Assembly (NCBI GenBank): GCA_020852035.1
Contig: JADZBR010000387.1
Span: 1-7,563, forward strand
Length of the DNA: 7,563 nt
Direction: 5' to 3'
Origin: Caulobacteraceae bacterium
Lineage (GTDB): Bacteria; Pseudomonadota; Alphaproteobacteria; Caulobacterales; Caulobacteraceae
The translations under genes and the position numbers were made by a program. Positions within the stretch are counted from its first letter, which is position 1. Each line of letters starts with the position of its first letter. Below, piece after piece: positions 1 through 5,735 of this stretch. The notes below the pieces were generated by a model, which worked only from the letters and a program-made list of their open reading frames with translations, was not told the origin of the DNA and made no database searches.

Positions 1-44
1 CCCCCCTTCCCCCGGGCGGGGGGATGGGCGGGGGTGGGGGGTGG
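1..44. other. G-rich block, potential G-quadruplex
   Basis: The plus strand carries G runs at 14-16, 18-23, 26-28, 30-34 and 36-41, separated by one- or two-base loops (C, AT, C, T). This meets the usual pattern for an intramolecular G-quadruplex (four or more runs of at least three G with short loops). The C-rich stretch at 1-13 could instead pair with the G runs: C9-C13 with G18-G22, extended by T8-G23, T7-A24 and C3-C5 with G26-G28. No gene covers it. It may be part of a repeat element cut by the window edge. Whether it folds in the cell is unknown. Confidence 0.5.
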
Positions 45-137
45 AGACGCCTCAGCCATCGTGGAGTCTCCGGAAGGGCGTCCGGCGCGTGGCTTCAGAC
101 GTCAGGGTCGCGGAGAGGGCGCCACCCCCATCCCCGA

Positions 138-162
138 CCCTTCCCCCCTCCAGGGGGAAGGG
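138..162. repeat. Stem-loop just downstream of ileS
   Basis: A perfect 10-bp inverted repeat (CCCTTCCCCC at 138-147, GGGGGAAGGG at 153-162) with a 5-base loop begins four bases past the ileS stop codon on the minus strand. The position suits a transcription terminator or an mRNA 3'-end stabiliser, but no T tract follows the stem on the minus strand, so it is not a classical intrinsic terminator. The flanking sequence (CACCCCCATCCCC to the left) looks like the C-rich palindromic intergenic elements common in Caulobacteraceae. The rest of 1-166 shows no gene. A shorter inverted repeat (GGAGAC at 43-48, GTCTCC at 66-71) also lies there. Confidence 0.6.
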
Positions 163-166
163 AGCC

Positions 167-3103
167 TCACCCATGCGCCGCATCCCAGGCCGCCACGGCC
201 TCGGCATCGCGCAGGGAGAGGTCCGGGTAGCGCGGGTCCGACCCGACCTCGGGCAGCACGCGCCAGGAGCGGGCGCATTTGCGGCCCTCGGCGCGCAGCG
301 GCTCGACCGCCACGCCGGCGACCTCGGGCAGGCGGAACGCCGAGCCGGGACCGTCGCCGGCGACAATCTCCGCCTGGCTCGTGCGGAACACCTCGGCGGC
401 GTCCAGGCCCGCGAAGGCTTCGCGCAACGCTGCGTCGGCGACGTGGACCTTCGGCGCCGCTTCAAGCGCGGCGCCCATCCGCTTCTCGCGCCGCTCGACC
501 TCCATCGCGCCGGTGACGACCGAGGTCACCTGCTGCACCCTGGCCCAGCGCGCCGCCTCGGCGTCGTCGCGCCAGTCGTTCGGCGTCTTCGGGAAGACCC
601 GCAGGGTATTGGAGCCCGCGTCCGGGAACCGCGTCGTCCACGCCTCCTCCATCGTGAAGGGCGTCAACGGCGAGAGCCAGATCGTCAGGCGCTCGAACAC
701 CGCGTCCATCACCGTGCGCGCGGCGCGGCGGCGCAGGCTCGACGGCTGGTCGCAGTAGAGGGCGTCCCTACGGATATCGAAGAACAGCTGCGACAGGTCC
801 GTCTGGCAGAACTCCAGCAGCGGGCGGACCACGTCCTGGAAGTCATAGCGCTGGTAGGCGCCGCGCACGTGGTGATCCAGCTCCAGCAGACGGTGCAGGA
901 TGAAGCGCTCCAGCGGCGGCATATCCTCCAGCGCCACCTTCTCGGCCTCGTCGAAGCCGGCGAGGGCGCCCAGCAGGTAGCGCACGGTGTTGCGCAGCTT
1001 GCGATAGGCGTCGGCGGTGGTGGCGAGGATCGTCTTGCCGATCCGCTGGTCGTCCGAATAGTCGGTCAGCGCCACCCACAGGCGGATGATCTCCGCGCCG
1101 CTTTCGCGGATCACGGTCTGCGGCTCGACGGTGTTGCCCTTGGACTTGGACATCTTCTCGCCGTTCTCGTCCATCGTGAACCCGTGGGTGAGGACGGCGT
1201 CGTAGGGCGCGCGGCCGCGGGTGCCGGCGCTCTCGAGAAGCGAGGACTGGAACCAGCCGCGGTGCTGGTCGGAGCCTTCCAGATAGAGGTCGGCGGGCCA
1301 GCGGGTCGGCGGCGCGTCGCTTGCGCGCTGCTCCAGCACGAAGGCGTGGGTGGAGCCGGAATCGAACCAGACGTCGAGGATGTCCTCGACCTTCTCGTAG
1401 CGCTCAGGGTCGTGCGCGCCGAGGAAGTCGGAGGACGGCCGCGTGAACCACGCATCGGCGCCTTCCTTGGCGATGTAGTCCACGATCCTCTGGTTCACCG
1501 CCGCGTCGTGCAGCGGATTTCCGGTCTCCTTGTCGAGGAACATGGCCAGCGGCGCGCCCCAGGCGCGCTGGCGGCTGAGCAGCCAGTCGGGGCGGCCCTC
1601 GACCATCGTGCGGATGCGGTTCTTGCCGGCCTCGGGGTAGAAGCGGGTCGCCTCGATGGCCTCCAGCGCCGTCTCGCGCAGGGTGCGCCCGCCGTGGGCC
1701 TTGTCCTCCAGCGGCTGGTCCATGCGTACGAACCACTGGGGCGTGTTGCGGAAGATCACCGGGGCCTTGGAGCGCCAGGAGTGCGGATAGGAGTGCTCCA
1801 TCCGGCCCCGCGCCAAGAGGCGCCCAGCCTCGATCAGCTTGTCCATGACGGCGCCGTTGGCGGGGCCGAACTTGCCGGCCTTCTTGCCCTCGGTCTCCAG
1901 CACCTTCAGGCCGGCGAACAGCGGCACGTGGTCGTAGTAGGCGCCGTCCTCGTCGACCGTCTCGGGGATCTCGCGATGGCCGTGGGCCAGCCAGACCATG
2001 TAGTCGTCCGCGCCATGCCCCGGCGCGGTGTGGACGAAGCCCGTGCCCGCGTCGTCGGTCACATGGTCGCCGGCCAGCAGCGGCGCCTGGAAGGCGTAGT
2101 GGGTGTCGAGCGCGGCCAGCGGATGCTCCAGCACCATGCCGCGCGGATCGACCTTCTCGACCTTGCGCCATTTGGCGACCTTGGCCGCCTTCATCACGTC
2201 CTCGGCCAGCTTCTCGGCGAGGATCAGCTTGTCGCCGACGGCGGCCCAAGGGGCGAATTCCAGCCCCTCCTCGATCGCCTCGACGCGGAAGACGGCGTAG
2301 TCGATGGCCTCGTTGTAGGAGACGGCGCGGTTGGCCGGGATGGTCCAGGGGGTGGTGGTCCAGATCACCACGCTGGCGTTCTTGGTGGCGTCCGAGCCTT
2401 CGATCACCGGGAACTTCACCCAGATCGTCGGGCTCATGTGGTCGTGATACTCGACCTCGGCCTCGGCTAGGGCCGTGCGCTCCACCGGGCTCCACATCAC
2501 CGGCTTGGAGCCGCGATAGAGCTGGCCGCTCATCAGGAACTTGTGGAACTCGGCGACGATGGCCGCCTCGCTCGCATAGTCCATGGTGGCGTAGCGGCGA
2601 TCCCAGTCGCCCAGCACGCCCAGGCGCTGGAAACCCTCGCGCTGCACGCCGATCCAGTGGCTGGCGTAGTCGCGGCAGAGGGCGCGGAACTCGGCCTTGG
2701 AGACCTCGTCCTTGCGCCGGCCCTTGGCGCGCAGTTCCTCCTCGATCTTCCACTCGATGGGCAGGCCGTGGCAGTCCCAGCCGGGCGTGTAGTCGACGTC
2801 GTAGCCCAGCGCGAAGCGCGAGCGGACCACGAAGTCCTTCAGGGTCTTCTGCAGGGCGTGGCCGATGTGGATGGCGCCGTTGGCGTAGGGCGGCCCGTCA
2901 TGCAGCACGAAGAGCGGAGATCCGGCGTCATGCCGCGCCTTGCGGACGGAATTGTAGAGGTCGCTCTCGGCCCAGCGGGCCAGGATCTCCGGCTCCTTCT
3001 GCGGCAGGCCCGCGCGCATGGGGAACGGCGTGTCCGGGAGAAAGACGGTTTCGCGATAGTCGCGGCCAGGGGAAACGGAGGTCTTGTCGGCGTCGTCGGC
3101 CAT
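167..3103 (-). CDS. ileS: Isoleucyl-tRNA synthetase
   Basis: Cytoplasmic class I aminoacyl-tRNA synthetase that charges tRNA-Ile with isoleucine and edits misactivated valine. The 978-residue protein is complete and slightly longer than the 938-residue E. coli enzyme. Visible motifs in order: HIGH at 79-82 (ATP binding); the CP1 editing domain with WTTTPWTIPAN at 248-258 and HTAPGHGADD at 358-367; WLLSRQRAWG at 507-516; a DVWFDSGSTH motif; and KMSKS at 650-654. The helical anticodon-binding domain follows and contains the bacterial DALYCDxPSSxRRR signature. The C-terminal tail keeps only one cysteine (C943, in KCARSW) of the four-cysteine zinc knuckle seen in E. coli IleRS. The start ATG at 3103 gives the expected N-terminus (DYRETVFLPDTPFPMRAGLP from residue 15) but has only a weak GGA ahead of it. 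The gene lies 30 bases after the GST stop, on the same strand. The usual downstream partner lspA is not within the 166 bases available. Confidence 0.98.
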   Translation of the reverse strand: MADDADKTSVSPGRDYRETVFLPDTPFPMRAGLPQKEPEILARWAESDLYNSVRKARHDAGSPLFVLHDGPPYANGAIHIGHALQKTLKDFVVRSRFALGYDVDYTPGWDCHGLPIEWKIEEELRAKGRRKDEVSKAEFRALCRDYASHWIGVQREGFQRLGVLGDWDRRYATMDYASEAAIVAEFHKFLMSGQLYRGSKPVMWSPVERTALAEAEVEYHDHMSPTIWVKFPVIEGSDATKNASVVIWTTTPWTIPANRAVSYNEAIDYAVFRVEAIEEGLEFAPWAAVGDKLILAEKLAEDVMKAAKVAKWRKVEKVDPRGMVLEHPLAALDTHYAFQAPLLAGDHVTDDAGTGFVHTAPGHGADDYMVWLAHGHREIPETVDEDGAYYDHVPLFAGLKVLETEGKKAGKFGPANGAVMDKLIEAGRLLARGRMEHSYPHSWRSKAPVIFRNTPQWFVRMDQPLEDKAHGGRTLRETALEAIEATRFYPEAGKNRIRTMVEGRPDWLLSRQRAWGAPLAMFLDKETGNPLHDAAVNQRIVDYIAKEGADAWFTRPSSDFLGAHDPERYEKVEDILDVWFDSGSTHAFVLEQRASDAPPTRWPADLYLEGSDQHRGWFQSSLLESAGTRGRAPYDAVLTHGFTMDENGEKMSKSKGNTVEPQTVIRESGAEIIRLWVALTDYSDDQRIGKTILATTADAYRKLRNTVRYLLGALAGFDEAEKVALEDMPPLERFILHRLLELDHHVRGAYQRYDFQDVVRPLLEFCQTDLSQLFFDIRRDALYCDQPSSLRRRAARTVMDAVFERLTIWLSPLTPFTMEEAWTTRFPDAGSNTLRVFPKTPNDWRDDAEAARWARVQQVTSVVTGAMEVERREKRMGAALEAAPKVHVADAALREAFAGLDAAEVFRTSQAEIVAGDGPGSAFRLPEVAGVAVEPLRAEGRKCARSWRVLPEVGSDPRYPDLSLRDAEAVAAWDAAHG

Positions 3104-3133
3104 GAAATCCAGCGTCGGTACGAGGGGAAGAGG

Positions 3134-4036
3134 TTAGGGCGAAAGCGAACCCGGCGCGCGCTGGAACTCGTCCGGCGGCGTCACGCCGGGCGGGAAATTC
3201 GCCGGGTCTTCCGAAGCTTGCTCATCGCCGGGCGGCTTAGCAGAGGGCGGCGGGAAGCGAAACACCCTCTCCCGGGAGGGAGAGGGAAACCCGACGGCGC
3301 AGCCGGCGGGAGGGTGAGGGCCACAGACCCCTCCGGAAAGACCGCAAGCCCTCATCCTCGCCGCGCCTTCGGCGCGTCTTTCCTTCTCCCGACCGGGAGA
3401 AGGGCGCGACCGCGCGAAGCTGTAGGGGCCGCCCTTCTCCAGCGCAGCCTTATAGGCGGGACGGGCCTGGAAGCGGCCGACCCAGGCTTCGATGTTGGGA
3501 TACTGCGCCAGCCGGCCGAACGCGCCGGTGACCTCGCCGATGAAACTCATCTGGATGTCGGCGCCGGTCAGGTGGTCGCCGACCAGCCACTCGCGGCCCG
3601 CCAGCGCGCCGTTCACATAGCCGATGTGGTTGGCGATCTCGCTCTCGATGCGCGGGTGCAGCGGCGCGCCGGCCTCGCCCAGCCGGCCCACGTACATGTT
3701 CAGCATCAGGGGCAGCATCGCCGAGCCCTCGGCGTAGTGCAGCCACTGCTCATAGTCGTCGAAGGCCGCGCTCGCCGGGTCGGGCCGCAGGGGACTGTCC
3801 GGCGCGTGCCGGCGCAGGATGTAGTCGATGATCGCCCCGCTCTCGCCGATGGTCCGGCCCTCGTCGGTGATCACCGGCGACTTGCCGAGCGGGTGGACGG
3901 CCTTCAGCGCCTCCGGCGCCAGGCGGGTGGTCGCATCGCGCTGGTAGCGCGCGATCTCGTAGGCGAGGCCCAGCTCCTCCAGCAGCCAGAGGATGCGCTG
4001 CGAGCGCGAGTCGTTGAGGTGATGGACGGTGATCAT
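3134..4036 (-). CDS. Gtt1-like glutathione S-transferase with unusual C-terminal extension
   Basis: Predicted cytosolic glutathione S-transferase that conjugates glutathione to electrophiles; its substrate cannot be told from sequence. Residues 1-80 form the thioredoxin-like domain, with the SRSQRILWLLEELGL helix (10-24), HPLGKSPV with the cis-proline (48-55) and the glutathione-binding ESGAIIDYI (65-73). The all-helical domain (about 90-205) has the HYAEGS motif (100-105) and the LTGADI capping box (156-161). This pattern resembles the Gtt1-type group. Family members usually end near residue 205-215, here around GGPYSFAR (202-209). The frame continues to residue 300; residues 211-258 are encoded by two inverted palindromic elements, followed by a proline-rich tail. 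The start ATG has a good ribosome site (AAGGAAG, 5 bases upstream). The TetR gene lies 58 bases upstream and ileS 30 bases downstream on the same strand, so regulation by that TetR is plausible but unproven. Confidence 0.9.
   Translation of the reverse strand: MITVHHLNDSRSQRILWLLEELGLAYEIARYQRDATTRLAPEALKAVHPLGKSPVITDEGRTIGESGAIIDYILRRHAPDSPLRPDPASAAFDDYEQWLHYAEGSAMLPLMLNMYVGRLGEAGAPLHPRIESEIANHIGYVNGALAGREWLVGDHLTGADIQMSFIGEVTGAFGRLAQYPNIEAWVGRFQARPAYKAALEKGGPYSFARSRPSPGREKERRAEGAARMRACGLSGGVCGPHPPAGCAVGFPSPSRERVFRFPPPSAKPPGDEQASEDPANFPPGVTPPDEFQRAPGSLSP
3265..3320 (-). repeat. Palindromic element, copy 1 (inside GST frame)
   Basis: A 56-bp element lying in minus orientation. On the plus strand it starts with a perfect stem CCCTCTCCC (3265-3273), loop GGGA, GGGAGAGGG (3278-3286), then a second GC-rich semi-palindromic part (around 3291-3310) and ends in AGGGTGAGGG. 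Read on the minus strand the order is CCCTCACCCTC, GC-rich hairpin, TTTCC, strong stem-loop. This matches copy 2 at 3349-3404 in length and layout but in the opposite orientation. It resembles the abundant palindromic intergenic repeats of Caulobacterales, though no family name can be given from the sequence alone. It is read through in frame by the GST gene. Confidence 0.75.
3349..3404 (+). repeat. Palindromic element, copy 2 (inside GST frame)
   Basis: A 56-bp element in plus orientation: CCCTCATCCTC (3349-3359), a GC-rich hairpin (CGCGCC TT GGCGCG-type pairing around 3362-3376), TTTCC, then a perfect 10-bp stem CCTTCTCCCG (3382-3391), AC, CGGGAGAAGG (3394-3403). It is the same length and layout as copy 1, which faces it across a 28-base spacer (3321-3348). 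The pair forms a large inverted repeat within the 3' part of the GST reading frame. Confidence 0.75.
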
Positions 4037-4041
4037 CGGCG

Positions 4042-4048
4042 CTTCCTT
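4042..4048 (-). promoter_or_regulatory. Ribosome binding site of the GST gene
   Basis: On the minus strand AAGGAAG lies five bases ahead of the ATG at 4036, a strong match to the anti-Shine-Dalgarno sequence. It fixes the start of the GST gene at residue MITVHHLND. Confidence 0.7.
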
Positions 4049-4080
4049 GCTGGACCGCGCCAGAGTCGGACTATCGCGCC

Positions 4081-4096
4081 AGGGCTGGCAAGCCCT
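4081..4096 (-). terminator. Weak hairpin over the TetR stop codon
   Basis: AGGGCT (4081-4086), loop GGCA, AGCCCT (4091-4096) is a perfect 6-bp stem overlapping the TAG stop of the TetR gene. On the minus strand no T tract follows, so termination here would be weak at best. It may attenuate or merely mark the TetR-GST junction. The rest of the 58-base gap holds only the GST ribosome site. Confidence 0.3.
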
Positions 4097-4730
4097 AAGC
4101 GGCCACGCCCGTCCGCGCGCCGGCCAGGACGATGCGGATCTGGTCGGCCATCCGCGCGCGGACCGCCTCGATGTCCCAGTCCTCGAAGATCACATGGCGG
4201 AAGTTGGCGAGGTAGAGGTCCCAGACCATCTGCGCGCGCAGCGGCGCCTCGATCTGGCCGGCCAGTTCGCCGCGGTGCACGCCGTCCTCGATGACCGTGG
4301 TGATGAGGCTCAGGAACTGCTCGGTCGGCATCACCCGGCGCAGCTCGCGGCCCTCGTCCTCGGCCCAGCCGACGGCCAGCTTGGCGCGGGCCAGCGGCAG
4401 CTGCTCCAGGTAGTAGGAATAGCCGGCCGAGAAGACGCCCAGCAGCGCCTCGTCCACCGACTTGCCGGCCGCCGCGCCGTCCTTCATCGCCTGGATCAGC
4501 CGCGCCATGTCGTCGGCGGCGATCTCGCGGAAGAGGTCGAACTTCTCGGTGAAGTTGGCGAACACCGCACCCGTGGACATGCCGGCGGCGGCGGCGATGT
4601 CGCGGATGGTGGCGCCCTCGTATCCCTGCTCGGTGAACAGCTGGCGGGCGGCCTGTAGCAGCTTGGCTCGCGTTCCCTGCTTGGCGAGGGCGCGGGCGGT
4701 GAGCGGCTTGCGGCCGGGTTCGGCCGTCAT
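4095..4730 (-). CDS. TetR/AcrR-family transcriptional regulator
   Basis: A 211-residue DNA-binding regulator, the usual TetR length. The N-terminal helix-turn-helix domain spans about 18-70: TRAKLLQAARQLFTEQGYEGA, then TIRDIAAAAGMSTGAVFANF (41-60, the helix-turn-helix and recognition helix) and EKFDLFREI. The C-terminal helical ligand domain (about 75-205) has no recognisable ligand signature, as is normal in this family. The frame stays open far upstream to about 5159, but the part before residue 1 is low-quality shadow sequence and overlaps the divergent HIG1 gene. The ATG at 4730 puts a normal 20-residue lead before the first helix and leaves the promoter region free. No strong ribosome site precedes it; a short-leader or leaderless message is possible. 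It probably controls itself and the GST gene downstream, by position only. Confidence 0.93.
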   Translation of the reverse strand: MTAEPGRKPLTARALAKQGTRAKLLQAARQLFTEQGYEGATIRDIAAAAGMSTGAVFANFTEKFDLFREIAADDMARLIQAMKDGAAAGKSVDEALLGVFSAGYSYYLEQLPLARAKLAVGWAEDEGRELRRVMPTEQFLSLITTVIEDGVHRGELAGQIEAPLRAQMVWDLYLANFRHVIFEDWDIEAVRARMADQIRIVLAGARTGVAA

Positions 4731-4745
4731 CCCGGCGGGCGGGGT

Positions 4746-4769
4746 GTTGGTGCAGTCTGGCACTGTCAA
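4746..4769 (-). promoter_or_regulatory. Candidate TetR-gene promoter and operator
   Basis: On the minus strand TTGACAG (4769-4763) matches a -35 box. Nine bases further on, GCACCAAC (4753-4746) is a 6-of-8 match to the Caulobacter housekeeping -10 consensus GCTANAWC, with spacing one base under the usual 10-14. No good E. coli-type TATAAT lies 16-18 bases away. The same stretch has an imperfect dyad: ACTGTCAA (4762-4769) against TTGGTGCAGT (4747-4756), with the core CAGT/ACTG exact. Self-regulating TetR genes often carry such an operator over the promoter. Both readings are inferences. Confidence 0.35.
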
Positions 4770-4893
4770 AACCTTGCTTGGGGAGAAGCAGGAGTATGAC
4801 CCCGCCGTTGCGATAAAATTGCAGGGTCCTTCCGCCATGTAACGCTGGTCGGCGGGAAGTCCAGAGGGCGGCGGCGCAATCGGGGCTTTCTCT

Positions 4894-4927
4894 GGCGCCA
4901 GCCCGCCGGGCCGCCTAAGCTGGCGCC
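4894..4927 (+). promoter_or_regulatory. Inverted repeat at the HIG1 gene start
   Basis: GGCGCCAGC (4894-4902) and GCTGGCGCC (4919-4927) are a perfect 9-bp inverted repeat around a 16-base loop, ending one base before the ATG at 4929. The left arm lies within a 10-bp palindrome (CTGGCGCCAG, 4892-4901), and CTGGCGCC also recurs as a direct repeat 28 bases apart. It could be a protein-binding operator or an RNA hairpin that hides the start codon. No clear Shine-Dalgarno sequence precedes this gene. The rest of the intergenic region (4770-4891) shows no gene and no convincing plus-strand promoter. Confidence 0.45.
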
Positions 4928-4928
4928 C

Positions 4929-5135
4929 ATGCGCGACGCCTTCGACCTGCTCGTTCCCGCGGCCCTGGTGCTGGTCACGGCGACCCTGGCGGTGGGGCTC
5001 TACGCCCTCTTCCGGGGGGGCGACTTCGGGCGTTCCTATTCCAACAGGCTGATGCGGCTGCGGGTGGTGATGCAAGCCATCGCGGTGGCGCTGATCGTGC
5101 TGGCCTTCTGGTGGCGCACGCGAGGCGGCGGCTGA
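4929..5135 (+). CDS. HIG1-domain twin transmembrane protein
   Basis: A 68-residue inner-membrane protein with two hydrophobic helices (about 7-28 and 46-62) joined by a short basic loop. The loop and second helix carry SNRLMRLRVVMQ (38-49), which fits the HIG1 pattern R-x-R-x3-Q (R43, R45, Q49); the first position of the extended motif is N39 rather than Q or I. HIG1 proteins in mitochondria and alphaproteobacteria bind or assist cytochrome oxidase and respiratory supercomplexes; a similar role is inferred here. It is the first gene of the plus-strand cluster and ends four bases before the adenosyltransferase, so the two are almost surely co-transcribed. The ATG is taken because the hydrophobic helix follows at once and no earlier start fits. 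A 9-bp inverted repeat abuts the start. Confidence 0.88.
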   Translation: MRDAFDLLVPAALVLVTATLAVGLYALFRGGDFGRSYSNRLMRLRVVMQAIAVALIVLAFWWRTRGGG

Positions 5136-5139
5136 CGCC

Positions 5140-5703
5140 GTGGTGACGCTGAACCGCATCTACACCCGCACCGGCGACGCCGGCCAAACGCGGTTGGCCA
5201 CCGGCGAGCAGGTCTCCAAGGCCGACCCGCGGGTGGCCGCTTACGGCGCGGTCGACGAGACCAACGCCTGCCTGGGCCTGGCCCGCGCGCAGCTGGCCGC
5301 CGATCCCGAGCTCGACGCGGCCCTGGCCCGCATCCAGAACGAGCTCTTCGACCTCGGCGCGGACCTGGCCACCCCCGCCGCCCGCCACGGCGAGGCGCTG
5401 CGCGTGGTGGAAAGCCAGATCGCCCGGCTGGAGGCCGAGATCGACGCCTTCAACGCCGATCTGCCCGACCTGACCTCCTTCGTCCTGCCCGCCGGCTCGG
5501 CTGGGGCGGCGGCGCTGCACCTCGCCCGCACCGTCTGCCGCCGGGCCGAGCGCGAAGGCGTGGCCCTGGCTGAGGGCGGCGCGCCCGTGGAGCCCGCGGC
5601 GCTGAAGTATCTCAACCGGCTGTCGGATTTCCTGTTCGTCGCCGCCCGCAGAGCCAACCGCGAGATCGGCGAGGTGCTCTGGAAGCCGGCCGCCACGCGC
5701 TAG
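5140..5703 (+). CDS. pduO: ATP:cob(I)alamin adenosyltransferase, PduO/MMAB type
   Basis: Transfers the adenosyl group of ATP to cob(I)alamin, making adenosylcobalamin in the cytoplasm; the family acts as a trimer with ATP sites at subunit interfaces. The 187-residue protein shows the N-terminal ATP loop YTRTGDAGQTRL (8-19), RVAAYGAVDETNACLGLAR (31-49), FVLPAGS (114-120), the ARTVCRRAER helix (129-138) and YLNRLSDFLFVAAR (157-170), all hallmarks of the family. The start is GTG at 5140, giving MVTLNRIYTRTGD, the standard N-terminus in alphaproteobacteria; a second GTG follows directly. It starts four bases after the HIG1 stop, suggesting translational coupling. The gene is family-wise well placed beside etfBA. 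Its cofactor probably serves methylmalonyl-CoA mutase or a B12-dependent ribonucleotide reductase elsewhere in the genome. The symbol reflects the family, not a propanediol-use locus. Confidence 0.95.
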   Translation: MVTLNRIYTRTGDAGQTRLATGEQVSKADPRVAAYGAVDETNACLGLARAQLAADPELDAALARIQNELFDLGADLATPAARHGEALRVVESQIARLEAEIDAFNADLPDLTSFVLPAGSAGAAALHLARTVCRRAEREGVALAEGGAPVEPAALKYLNRLSDFLFVAARRANREIGEVLWKPAATR

Positions 5704-5707
5704 TTCA

Positions 5708-5735
5708 AATCCTTCCCCGCAGGCGGGGGAGGATT
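5708..5735. terminator. Hairpin between convergent genes
   Basis: AATCCTTCCCCG (5708-5719) pairs with CGGGGGAGGATT (5724-5735) in a 12-bp stem with one T-G wobble and a CAGG loop. It lies four bases after the adenosyltransferase stop on the plus strand and overlaps the TGA stop of the minus-strand gene, so it could end transcription from both sides. Neither side has a strong T tract; the A/T-rich outer base pairs give only short ones. Similar hairpins recur between Caulobacteraceae genes. Confidence 0.55.

Noticed and set aside
41..2470. An 809-residue open frame on the plus strand opposite ileS
   Set aside because: It is antisense to a certain ileS gene. It is rich in Arg, Gly, Ala, Val, Leu and His with no domain, as expected for the shadow frame of GC-rich coding DNA.
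3265..3404. CRISPR array or transposon ends
   Set aside because: There are only two copies, in inverted orientation and without regular spacers; no transposase or target duplication is visible.
2543..4294. A 583-residue plus-strand open frame across ileS, GST and the TetR gene
   Set aside because: It crosses three real minus-strand genes and their gaps, has low-complexity composition and no recognisable domain.
4731..4928. Cobalamin riboswitch upstream of the adenosyltransferase cluster
   Set aside because: I find no B12-box-like sequence, and the 198-base region lacks the expected long set of paired helices.
4731..5159. N-terminal extension of the TetR gene to a start near 5159
   Set aside because: The added 143 residues are low-complexity, overlap the HIG1 gene on the other strand, and would put a long unstructured lead before a standard TetR helix-turn-helix domain.
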